A stretch of DNA of 64,000 nucleotides from an uncultured Emticicia sp. GTDB taxonomy: Bacteria; Bacteroidota; Bacteroidia; Cytophagales; Spirosomataceae. The translations under genes were made by a program, and so were the position numbers. Location of the stretch: contig NZ_CALCZQ010000032.1 of assembly GCF_937903345.1 (NCBI RefSeq), positions 124,001 through 188,000 of the forward strand, given 5' to 3'. Below the pieces are notes generated by a model. It saw only the letters and a program-made list of their open reading frames with translations. It did not search any database and was not told the DNA's origin. This document shows positions 35,839 to 43,851 of this stretch, in pieces (position 1 is the stretch's first letter; each line of letters starts with the position of its first letter).

Positions 35839-37497
35839 ATGAAGAACGCAATAAAAGCCAATGTTTTACTTAAAAATATCCTATTTTTTGTATTAACTAT
35901 CTCTGTTTCAACTGCTTTCATTTTCAAGAGAACAGAAACAAAGTCTCAGCCAAACATTCTTTGGATAACGTGTGAAGATATGTCGCCACATTTAGGGAGT
36001 TTTGGTGAAAAAGTTGCTAAAACGCCAAATCTTGATCAATTGGCAAAAGAAGGTGTGCGTTATACCAATGTTTTTTCGACGGCTGGTGTTTGTGCTCCAA
36101 GCCGAAATGCCATTATTACAGGAATGTACCAAACCTCAACTGGCGGTATGCACATGCGAACATCACCTTTGGTTGCTACATTTACTTCTATTCCTGCCTA
36201 TTCTGCTTTGGTTCCTGAAAGTGTTCGCTGTTTTCCAGAGTTTTTAAGAAAACAAGGATATTATTGTTCAAATAATAATAAACAAGATTATCAGTTTTCG
36301 CCACCTCAAACTGTTTGGGATGAAAGTGGAACGCCACTCGACCCCAAAAAAGGCGATTGGCGAGGTAGAAAAGATAAAAATCAGCCATTTTTTTCGGTTA
36401 TAAATTTGACGATTACACATGAATCTCAGGTTTTTTCTAAAGGAAAAGAGCCTTTATTGGTTAGACCTGAGGATGTAGAAGTGCCTTCGTATTATCCTGA
36501 TAATGAGATAATTAGAACTGATATTGCTCGTTTTCTGACAAATGTGCAACTCATGGACAAACAAGTTGGCGAAATTATTCAAAAACTAAAAGATGATGGA
36601 CTTTATGATAACACAATTATTTTCTTTTATAGCGACCACGGCGATGGTCTCCCTTTTGTAAAACGAGAACTATATGATAGAGGTTTAAAAGTGCCAATGA
36701 TTATTCGTTTTCCTAATGCTGAAAATGCTGGGACTGTTGATAATCAACTGATTAGTTTTGTTGATTTAGCCCCCACAATCCTTTCTTTAGCAAATATTCC
36801 TGTTCCAAAATATATACAAGGGCAAGCATTTTTGGGAAATCAGAAGGCCAAAATGCCAAGAAAATATATTTATGCCGCAAGAGATAGAATGGATACGGAA
36901 TATGACAGAGTGAGAGCAGTAAGTGATGGAAGATATAAATACCTAAAAAATTATATGCCCGAAAAACCTTACTATCAAGAGATTGAATATCGCTTAGGCC
37001 AAAAAAGTATGAAAGAGATTTTGCGACTTCGTGATGAAGGAAAATTGAATGAACAACAAATGTATTGGTTCAGAAAGAGTAAACCTAACGAAGAGCTTTT
37101 CGATACAAAAACTGACCCAAATGAATACTTAAACTTAGTGAATAATCCCAAATACCAAGAAAAATTGGTTGAATTGCGAGCAAAACACCAAGAATGGCTA
37201 AATAAATACGGTGATTTGGGTGCACTTTCTGAAAAAGAATTATTGGCTAAATGGTGGAATGGAAAAAACCAAGCTCCACAAACAAGTCCTCCTTTAATTA
37301 GTAAGGTAGGCAGTAAAGTTTCAATCAATTGTACAAATAAGGGAGCGTCAATTGGTTATAAAAAGCATTGGAATGACAAGTCGTGGGAGGTTTACTCAAA
37401 GCCATTCAATGTTTCAAATGACGATTCTTTGTATGTTTTGGCTCATCGAATTGGCTATTTGCCAAGTCAGATTCTTAGAATGAAAGTAAGTTATTAA
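35839..37497 (+). CDS. Sulfatase (formylglycine-dependent, type I)
   Basis: From the ATG at 35839 the protein has 552 residues and a hydrophobic signal (NILFFVLTISVSTAF). NILWITCEDMSPHLGSFG opens the alkaline-phosphatase-like fold with metal-binding Asp. C85 in VCAPSR is the CxPSR site converted to formylglycine, and TPNLDQLAKEGVRYTNVF, FYSDHGDGL and VPMIIRFPN are further landmarks. It hydrolyses sulfate esters, probably on a glycan in the periplasm. A TTG at 35800 would add 13 residues but sits in the loop of the preceding hairpin. No sulfatase-maturing enzyme gene lies in the window. Confidence 0.94.
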   Translation: MKNAIKANVLLKNILFFVLTISVSTAFIFKRTETKSQPNILWITCEDMSPHLGSFGEKVAKTPNLDQLAKEGVRYTNVFSTAGVCAPSRNAIITGMYQTSTGGMHMRTSPLVATFTSIPAYSALVPESVRCFPEFLRKQGYYCSNNNKQDYQFSPPQTVWDESGTPLDPKKGDWRGRKDKNQPFFSVINLTITHESQVFSKGKEPLLVRPEDVEVPSYYPDNEIIRTDIARFLTNVQLMDKQVGEIIQKLKDDGLYDNTIIFFYSDHGDGLPFVKRELYDRGLKVPMIIRFPNAENAGTVDNQLISFVDLAPTILSLANIPVPKYIQGQAFLGNQKAKMPRKYIYAARDRMDTEYDRVRAVSDGRYKYLKNYMPEKPYYQEIEYRLGQKSMKEILRLRDEGKLNEQQMYWFRKSKPNEELFDTKTDPNEYLNLVNNPKYQEKLVELRAKHQEWLNKYGDLGALSEKELLAKWWNGKNQAPQTSPPLISKVGSKVSINCTNKGASIGYKKHWNDKSWEVYSKPFNVSNDDSLYVLAHRIGYLPSQILRMKVSY

Positions 37498-37527
37498 ATT
37501 ATTATCTGTTTAACCAAATCGTTTACT

Positions 37528-38535
37528 ATGAAAAATCAACTTTCTCGTCGTGGTTTTATGACAATTGCACCAATGGCTACCCTTGGCTTGGTGTTGAGCA
37601 AACGCTCTACTAATTGGCTCGATAAACCTAATTCAAAATTTAATGGTGTGCAGATTGGGGCAATCACGTACTCATTCAGAAGTATGCCCCATGATATTGA
37701 CCAATTGTTGCAGTTTTGCATTGATTGTAATGTAAGTGCCATCGAAATGATGGGTGACCCTGCCGAAGATTTTGCAGGAAAACCTAAAAACCCTAATCCC
37801 TACAGAATGGGGCCTCCGCCACGTCAAACTGCTGGTCAGCCATCACAACGCCCGCAAATGACTGAAGAACAAAAAACTCAGATGGCCGAATATAACAAAA
37901 GTGTTGCGGCATGGCGTGAAACTACCTCAATGGATAAATTCAAGGAAATTCGTAAGAAATTTAATGATGCTGGCGTAACAATTTATGCGTTTAAGCCAAA
38001 TGCTTTTGGGGCAAATAACTCAGATGCTGAAATTGAATATGGAATGAAGGCCGCCAAAGCTCTCGGTGCAAATTCGGTGACGGTTGAGCTTCCGACTAAT
38101 TCAGCTCAAACTAAGCGTTTGGGTGATTTGGGAGCAAAAAACAAGGTTTATGTTGGATATCATGCTCATTTACAGGCAACAGATAGCCTTTGGGATGAAG
38201 CCTTGAGTCAATCGCCCTATAACTCGCTTAATCTTGATTGTGGACACTACATTGCGGTAGGTGGAAAGAATACAAAAGAGTCATTATTAGCACTAATCGA
38301 AGCAAAACATGACCGTATTACGAGTATGCACATCAAAGACCGCACAGCTGATGGAAAAGGAAATTTAGCATGGGGCAATGGCGATACGCCACTCAAAGAA
38401 ATTTTGACTTTAATGAAAACTAAGAAATACAAGTTTCCTGCAACAGTTGAATTAGAATATGACATTCCAGAAGGCTCAAATGCTGTGAAAGAGGTCGCCA
38501 AATGTGTAGCCTATGCAAAGGGGTTGTTGTCTTGA
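37528..38535 (+). CDS. Tat-exported sugar phosphate isomerase/epimerase-like TIM-barrel protein
   Basis: This 335-residue protein has a twin-arginine signal (LSRRGFMTIAPMATLGLVL). It then reads as a xylose-isomerase-like TIM barrel: GAITYSFRSM, SAIEMMGDP, VGYHAHLQ, LNLDCGHYIAVGG, MHIKDRTADGKGN and ATVELEYDIPEG supply the usual Glu/Asp/His metal ligands. An unusual Pro/Gln-rich insert (about residues 92-118, PPPRQTAGQPSQRPQMTEEQ) interrupts an early loop. Exported members are linked in Bacteroidota to processing of oxidised (3-keto) glycosides, a role inferred here from the GMC and cytochrome genes nearby. It lies 30 bases after the sulfatase gene. Confidence 0.9.
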   Translation: MKNQLSRRGFMTIAPMATLGLVLSKRSTNWLDKPNSKFNGVQIGAITYSFRSMPHDIDQLLQFCIDCNVSAIEMMGDPAEDFAGKPKNPNPYRMGPPPRQTAGQPSQRPQMTEEQKTQMAEYNKSVAAWRETTSMDKFKEIRKKFNDAGVTIYAFKPNAFGANNSDAEIEYGMKAAKALGANSVTVELPTNSAQTKRLGDLGAKNKVYVGYHAHLQATDSLWDEALSQSPYNSLNLDCGHYIAVGGKNTKESLLALIEAKHDRITSMHIKDRTADGKGNLAWGNGDTPLKEILTLMKTKKYKFPATVELEYDIPEGSNAVKEVAKCVAYAKGLLS

Positions 38536-38563
38536 TGAGAATATTTGTTGAATATGCAATCTG

Positions 38564-38590
38564 TAGGAACGTTCAATTTTGACGTTCCTA
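38564..38590. terminator. Terminator between convergent TIM-barrel and VCBS genes
   Basis: TAGGAACGT (38564-38572) pairs with ACGTTCCTA (38582-38590) over a 9-base loop, followed by TAAATTTTT on the plus strand. It lies between the stops at 38535 and 38599. Confidence 0.8.
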
Positions 38591-38598
38591 TAAATTTT

Positions 38599-40125
38599 TC
38601 ACCTTAAATTATTCGACAAAACCAATATTGCAGTATCTTTTTTAGATTCATTGATTCTTCCACGTTTTTTTCGGTCGAAATTGCCCAGTACAATATCTTC
38701 ATCGCCATCGGCATCGAGGTCGGCGGCATCCATTACGAGCCAATTTCCTGCGTTTACTTCTTTTATTGACGCGGCTGAAAAAGTAAATTTTCCTTTATTT
38801 TCGAGGTAAACAAAGCCTTCTTTTGGTTGATTTTTGAAGTCAGGAAAATAGGCAATCGCAGCAATATCTATATCTCCATCTTTATCAAAATCACGAGCTA
38901 ATGCCTTGAAACAGCCATTGATTGGATAGAAAAATGCTTGTTTATAGTTATTTTTGCCATCATTCAAATAGCCATAAACTCCGTGATAAGGTTTGAGTAC
39001 ATGAGTAGTATAATCGGCATTATCACCACTGGTATAGAGAATGTCTTTGTGACCATCTTTATTCAAATCAACTAATTCAAAAAAAGAAGAGCCATAAATT
39101 GGCGGAAATCTAAGTATTTCTTTTGAGTCAAATTGAGGAACGCCTCCCGTACTATTTCCTTTATTTGTAAACAGAACAATACCTTCTTGTGCTTGGGCAA
39201 AAAGTACCCAAATATCAGGTAAGCCATCTTTATTTACATCCTCAATATATGCCTTTATTGCCCCAGGAAATGGCCTGATTATTTGCTCTTGAAATTTGTT
39301 ACTACCCAAGTTTTTATTCCAAATTAAAGAGCCATTTTTATTGCCATATCCACAAACAAGCTGGTCAATGAGTCCATCTTTATCCAAATCAACTGCAATG
39401 CTTTGTACAGGGCGAGTAAGGTTTTCGAGAATTCTTCCTGTGTTTTTAAAATTGGTCTTTCCATCAAAGTTGAAACTATGAAGTGAGCCTTTGGCTAAAT
39501 CGTTGGGATTTAAGATGCCGATATTTGTAAAGTATCCAACTCGATTTCCTGCTTTTTGAAGTGTATTTCCGAAATCAATATCAACTATTGTTTCTTTTAC
39601 CTTTTGAGCCAAAATAGTTGCTGTTTTTTTATCAAAAATACTCAACATAGAATCACTTGAGGTATATATTTGCTGGTTCGCACTATCAATTTTGATGTAA
39701 GTAAGCGATGGAAAACTACTTTGTGGTATCGAAATTGGTTTTACCGAAAACAAATCAGTAATTACCGAAATTTGCCCACGACCTTGACTTGGTAATTTTT
39801 CGGGAGCATTTTCTTCATAAAAAGCTGTAATTTTGGCCCAATCTTCTAGAGTGACGCTCGCAACGCTCTCAAATTTTCCATCAGCACCTTTTTGAATATC
39901 GGGATATACTTCGCCATTGACAATCTGTAAGCCCATTTGTTGAGCCATTATGGGCAAGACATTGTTTTTCCAAGTTGTTTTATCAAGCAGGCTTGGTTCT
40001 GGAAAAAGGTGGCACGAAGCACAATAAGTTTGAGCCAGTTTTTCACCTTCCGATTTTTTATTGCAACTTATCGTGAATAGTAAACTGATGAATGAAAAAT
40101 AGCTTATTATTTTAAAAAACTTCAT
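38599..40125 (-). CDS. Lipoprotein with cytochrome c-like site and VCBS/FG-GAP repeats
   Basis: The lipoprotein signal SLLFTISC puts the lipid Cys at residue 21. CASCH at 35-39 is a heme c site followed by a short cytochrome-like region (LPIMAQQMGLQIV). The remaining 350 residues or so are FG-GAP/VCBS-type repeats with calcium-style acidic loops: DLDKDGLIDQLVCG, DVNKDGLPDIWV, DLNKDGHKDILY, DFDKDGDIDIAAI and DLDADGDEDIVLG, forming about a seven-bladed propeller. It probably works outside the inner membrane as an electron acceptor or scaffold for the GMC dehydrogenase encoded upstream. A hairpin at 40188 separates the two genes, so it may have its own or reduced transcription. Confidence 0.88.
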   Translation of the reverse strand: MKFFKIISYFSFISLLFTISCNKKSEGEKLAQTYCASCHLFPEPSLLDKTTWKNNVLPIMAQQMGLQIVNGEVYPDIQKGADGKFESVASVTLEDWAKITAFYEENAPEKLPSQGRGQISVITDLFSVKPISIPQSSFPSLTYIKIDSANQQIYTSSDSMLSIFDKKTATILAQKVKETIVDIDFGNTLQKAGNRVGYFTNIGILNPNDLAKGSLHSFNFDGKTNFKNTGRILENLTRPVQSIAVDLDKDGLIDQLVCGYGNKNGSLIWNKNLGSNKFQEQIIRPFPGAIKAYIEDVNKDGLPDIWVLFAQAQEGIVLFTNKGNSTGGVPQFDSKEILRFPPIYGSSFFELVDLNKDGHKDILYTSGDNADYTTHVLKPYHGVYGYLNDGKNNYKQAFFYPINGCFKALARDFDKDGDIDIAAIAYFPDFKNQPKEGFVYLENKGKFTFSAASIKEVNAGNWLVMDAADLDADGDEDIVLGNFDRKKRGRINESKKDTAILVLSNNLR

Positions 40126-40187
40126 ACTTATTTTTTTAACTGTTTATTCTTCAAATTTAGCTTTTAACTTACTGATGTCCAAAATAA

Positions 40188-40220
40188 AAGGAAGCCTTCA
40201 TTTTGAGTGAAGGCTTCCTT
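40188..40220 (-). terminator. Terminator after the GMC oxidoreductase gene
   Basis: AAGGAAGCCTTCA (40188-40200) and TGAAGGCTTCCTT (40208-40220) form a perfect 13-bp stem with a 7-base loop. On the minus strand it is followed by TTTTATTTT, as expected for termination of the gene ending at 40247. Confidence 0.87.
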
Positions 40221-40246
40221 AGTACTATTGATGTAGGTCAAACTAC

Positions 40247-41962
40247 TTACAAATTCTTTTTCTTCAATTCATTTACGGCAAAGTCAGCCGCACGAGCCGT
40301 AAGAGCCATATAGGTAAGAGAAGGGTTTACGCAAGATGCCGAAACCATCGCTGAGCCATCAGTAACAAAAACGTTTTTCGCACCCCAAACTTGGTTATTA
40401 CCATTCAAGACCGAAGTCTTTGGGTCACGACCCATACGAGCAGTTCCCATTTCGTGAATCGCCATACCCAAATATGAGCCACGGTCGTAGCCTTTTACGT
40501 TTTTCACACCAGATTTTTCAAGCATTTCGATGGCATCATTTTGCATATCGATACGCATTTTTTTCTCGTTTTCTTTCAATTCTGCATCAAAAACTGGTAA
40601 TGGAAGTCCCCACTTATCTTTTTCGGTTGGGTGTAAATACACACGGTTTTCAAAGTACGGAAGCGTTTCACCAAAGCCACCGAAACCCATTGTCCAGTTG
40701 CCAGGTTTTGTTAATTCTTCTTTGAATTCTGCACCGAAATTCAATTCGGCTACATTTCGTTGCCATCCTTGTCGGCTACCACCACCTTGATAACCAAAAC
40801 CACGTATATAATCACGTTTGTCGGTTCCAATATTACGGTAACGTGGTACGTAAATACCATTGGCACGGCGTCCTGAATAGTATTTGTCTAAATCACCCTC
40901 CCACTCGCCAGCAGCACCTGTGCGGAAATGGTGGTCCATCAAATTATGTCCGAGTTGACCAGAATCATTGCCAAATCCATTAGGGAAACGCTCAGATTTT
41001 GAGTTGAGCATCAAAGTTGTTGAACCCAATGTACTTCCACAAACGAAGATAATTTTTGCATAAAACTCACGTACATCGAGCGTTTGAGTATCAACTATGC
41101 GAACACCCGTAGCTTTTTGAGTGTTGGCATCGAATAAAATTTCTTTAGCAACCGAATCTGGGCGAAGCGTTAGGCGACCAGTTTTGGCAGCAGGCGGTAA
41201 TGTACAAGATTGTGTACTGAAATACGCACCGAACGGACAACCCAAGGCACATTTATTGCGATACTGACAGGCTGCACGACCAACACCCAACTGCTCTTTG
41301 CGAGCTTCTGAAAGGTTGGCTACACGACCGATTGTCATCGTACGACCTGGGAATGTTTTTTCAAGACGTTTACGTACTTCTTTTTCTACACAATACATTT
41401 CCATTGGTGGTAGAAAATCACTGTCGGGCAATTGAGGTAAACCAAGTTTTTCGCCTGAAATACCTGCAATTTTTTCAACATAAGAATACCACGGAGCAAT
41501 GTCTTTGTAGCGAATTGGCCAGTCAACCGCAATACCATCTTTTAAGTTAGCTTCAAAGTCAATATCACTCAAACGATAGGATTGACGGCCCCACATGATT
41601 GATTTTCCACCAACGATATTTGGCCTGTACCAGTCAAAACGTTTTTCTTCTTTGTATAAAGCATCTGAATCGTTCATCCAGTATTTTTCACTCATTTCGT
41701 TATATGGATAATCACGAGCTAATTTCGGGTGGCTTTCTTTTTGAGCTACTGTTAAACGTCCATTATATTGCGACTCCCACGGAGCTTTCATGGCGTTTTC
41801 GTAGCCTGTTACGTGTTCGAGTTGGCGACCTTTTTCGAGCATCAATACTCGCATTCCTTTTTCGGTCAATTCTTTAGCTGCCCAACCACCCGAGATACCC
41901 GAGCCGATTACGATGGCATCGTAAGTTTGGTCTTTGATTAAATCTATATTTAAGTTTGCCAT
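40247..41962 (-). CDS. GMC family FAD-dependent sugar/alcohol oxidoreductase
   Basis: A 571-residue flavoprotein with the FAD-binding motif VIGSGISGGWAAKELTEKG (about residues 18-36) and LEKGRQ. The GMC C-terminal part has H503 in AIHEMGTARMG and N546 in SCVNPSLT as the catalytic pair. CQYRNKCALGCPFGAYFST is a Cys cluster typical of the gluconate/fructose dehydrogenase-like subgroup. It has no signal peptide of its own, consistent with piggyback Tat export on a subunit-3 partner such as the one encoded 103 bases upstream. Related glucoside 3-dehydrogenases oxidise C3 of sugars and pass electrons to cytochrome c; that activity is inferred, not shown. Confidence 0.93.
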   Translation of the reverse strand: MANLNIDLIKDQTYDAIVIGSGISGGWAAKELTEKGMRVLMLEKGRQLEHVTGYENAMKAPWESQYNGRLTVAQKESHPKLARDYPYNEMSEKYWMNDSDALYKEEKRFDWYRPNIVGGKSIMWGRQSYRLSDIDFEANLKDGIAVDWPIRYKDIAPWYSYVEKIAGISGEKLGLPQLPDSDFLPPMEMYCVEKEVRKRLEKTFPGRTMTIGRVANLSEARKEQLGVGRAACQYRNKCALGCPFGAYFSTQSCTLPPAAKTGRLTLRPDSVAKEILFDANTQKATGVRIVDTQTLDVREFYAKIIFVCGSTLGSTTLMLNSKSERFPNGFGNDSGQLGHNLMDHHFRTGAAGEWEGDLDKYYSGRRANGIYVPRYRNIGTDKRDYIRGFGYQGGGSRQGWQRNVAELNFGAEFKEELTKPGNWTMGFGGFGETLPYFENRVYLHPTEKDKWGLPLPVFDAELKENEKKMRIDMQNDAIEMLEKSGVKNVKGYDRGSYLGMAIHEMGTARMGRDPKTSVLNGNNQVWGAKNVFVTDGSAMVSASCVNPSLTYMALTARAADFAVNELKKKNL

Positions 41963-41980
41963 TTTTTTTAATTTGCAATA

Positions 41981-42056
41981 TGCTTTAGGCTTTATGCTTT
42001 AAGCAAGAGTTGAAATGATATGAAATTTATAGCGTTTAACATAAAGCCAAACGCTT
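41981..42056. repeat. Short GCTTTA repeats and hairpin in the subunit-3/GMC gap
   Basis: GCTTTA recurs three times near 41982-42003, and AGCGTTT (42031-42037) pairs with AAACGCT (42049-42055). This decayed-looking repetitive spacer separates two genes that should act together. It may be an RNA-processing or stabilising element or just repeat debris. Confidence 0.4.
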
Positions 42057-42065
42057 ATAGCTTTT

Positions 42066-42596
42066 TTATAATGCCCAAGCTTTCTGGCCTGGCTTTAATG
42101 GAATACAAGCTTCGAACTTACCAGGGATTGGTAAATATTCTAAAGCCTGCGTCGCTCCGATTTCCGATGTGAAATATCCTGTTACGGTTAAAGCTTTCAT
42201 CATCAAGAAAAAAGCTTTATTATCTACCGTACTTTGTTTGAGCATTTCGTTTTTCTGGGCTACATCAATTGTAGCAAATCCTTTACCGAATTTAGCTAGG
42301 CTATCGGCGTCGAGTTTTGCTAACCCAGCGTAGAATTTTTCTTGTTCTGGTTTCTCAAAACAATCACGCACGACACGCACAATAAATTTTTCAACACCTG
42401 CTGCTTTTGCCCCTGGCGTACCTGTTGTTGGAATGATAATATCGGCCACTTCGGCCAATAAAGCTGCTTGGTCGGCTGTTACCGCAACACTTTCGCCAGT
42501 GTTGAGAATTTGCCCCATTGCACCTGCCATCAATGGTGCTGAAAGTACACCTCCGAGTAGGAGAGTGGCTCTTTGTATGGCTTCTCTACGATTCAT
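42066..42596 (-). CDS. Gluconate 2-dehydrogenase subunit 3-like Tat protein
   Basis: This 176-residue protein begins MNRREAIQRATLLLGGVLSAP, a Tat-type signal. It contains LLAEVADIIIPTTGTPGAKAAGVEKFIVRVVRDCF and FFLMMKALTVTGYFTSEIGATQALEYLPIPGKFEACIPL, both characteristic of the gluconate 2-dehydrogenase subunit 3 family. Subunit 3 lacks a cofactor; it is thought to chaperone and export the FAD-GMC subunit encoded next (40247-41962). In glucoside 3-dehydrogenase systems a homologous small subunit plays that part. The order small subunit then GMC is the usual one. An esterase gene lies 90 bases upstream on the same strand. Confidence 0.92.
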   Translation of the reverse strand: MNRREAIQRATLLLGGVLSAPLMAGAMGQILNTGESVAVTADQAALLAEVADIIIPTTGTPGAKAAGVEKFIVRVVRDCFEKPEQEKFYAGLAKLDADSLAKFGKGFATIDVAQKNEMLKQSTVDNKAFFLMMKALTVTGYFTSEIGATQALEYLPIPGKFEACIPLKPGQKAWAL

Positions 42597-42686
42597 ATAT
42601 TTTAGTTTAATTTTTAATGATTGAATGACGGAATGAAAGCATAATTTATTAAATTTTATTGAAATATTTTATTCTTTCATTCAAAA

Positions 42687-43565
42687 TTATCTTTTGAAAC
42701 TTTCTCCTACAAACTTTAGTACTTCGGGTAAAGCCGTACGCCAATATGACCAAGTATGGCCACCATCACGAACTCTAAATTCATGAGGAATTTTCTTGTC
42801 AACCATCATGGCGTGAAGTGCCATGTTGCCTTTTATCAAGAAATCATCGTCCCCGCAATCAATGTAGAACTTAACTTTTTTCAAGTCATCGGCATTGGCT
42901 GTTTCTACAATTTTAATTGGAGCATTTTTGTAGTAATGTTCAGTCAAACGCTCTTTCCCTTTTAAGTCTTTACCATATAAATCTCCGAAAACTGTGTTCC
43001 AACGATTAATATCAGTATTTTGGGTAACAACCTCTTCATCAGTCCAAATAGCAGCACTTAATGGAGCGGCAGCAACAAACATTTCTGGGTGCTTGGTTGC
43101 GTAAAGAAGTGTTCCAAGACCTCCCATCGAAAGGCCGGCTACTGCTCTAAACTCTTTTTTTGCACGAATTCTATAATTTGATTCAATGTAAGGAATAAAT
43201 TCTTTAATGAAAAAATCTTCAAATTTAGTTTTTCCATCGAAAGTGTTCATGTACCACGTTACGCCCGCATCAGGCATTACGATAATCATCGGTGGAGCTT
43301 CACCACTATTGATAGTACGGTCGGCTATTTCGGGCGTTTGGCCAAATTGGGTCCAGCCAGTTTCGTCATCGGTGTAGCCGTGAAGTAAGTAAAGAACAGG
43401 ATATTGGCGATTGGTTTTGTCGTAGTCGGCAGGTAAATAAATGCTGTATTCGACATCTTTGCCGAGTGTGCTGCTCTTGATTTTTAGACTTTCTTTGATG
43501 GTTCCTTGCTGGGCGTAAGTTGCAAAAGAGACTATCAATAAAAATAGCCAAATTAAACGTTTCAT
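42687..43565 (-). CDS. Exported esterase of the enterochelin-esterase/esterase D-like family
   Basis: A signal peptide (MKRLIWLFLLIVSFATYAQQ) leads into an alpha/beta hydrolase. It has YPVLYLLHGYTDDETGW as the oxyanion region, MIIVMPDAG, and the nucleophile elbow GLSMGG with S146. DCGDDDFLIKGN supplies the acid and GGHTWSYWRTALPEVL the catalytic His. This family (putative esterase, PF00756-like) includes feruloyl and acetyl xylan esterases and siderophore esterases. In this setting it probably removes an acyl or phenolic ester from a plant or algal glycan. It precedes the subunit-3 gene by 90 bases. Confidence 0.9.
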   Translation of the reverse strand: MKRLIWLFLLIVSFATYAQQGTIKESLKIKSSTLGKDVEYSIYLPADYDKTNRQYPVLYLLHGYTDDETGWTQFGQTPEIADRTINSGEAPPMIIVMPDAGVTWYMNTFDGKTKFEDFFIKEFIPYIESNYRIRAKKEFRAVAGLSMGGLGTLLYATKHPEMFVAAAPLSAAIWTDEEVVTQNTDINRWNTVFGDLYGKDLKGKERLTEHYYKNAPIKIVETANADDLKKVKFYIDCGDDDFLIKGNMALHAMMVDKKIPHEFRVRDGGHTWSYWRTALPEVLKFVGESFKR

Positions 43566-43729
43566 TATGTAATAGTATAAGGTTGAATAAAAGTCAAATA
43601 TAGTAGATTTATTGACATGTTATATGCTAAATACAGATTTTTTAATGACTTAAATCAACTTTTTTTAAGACACTTTTATTTCTCTTTGCACTTGTTTTTG
43701 AATGACGGATAAATATATCTTAAAACAAA

Positions 43730-43770
43730 TTGGCTTTAGCCAAAACTATTAATAGTCTGACTAAAGCCAA
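43730..43770 (-). terminator. Hairpin downstream of the carboxylesterase gene
   Basis: TTGGCTTTAG (43730-43739) pairs with CTAAAGCCAA (43761-43770), with the inner palindrome ACTATTAATAGT between. It lies about 80 bases past the stop at 43852, within a 286-base gap that holds nothing else. Confidence 0.6.
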
Positions 43771-43851
43771 TAAGGATTTTTATTTGTTATATGAATGTTT
43801 TACAGACATCAATAAATTTCAATTTATTTTTGTGACGTAATCTTTCATTTA

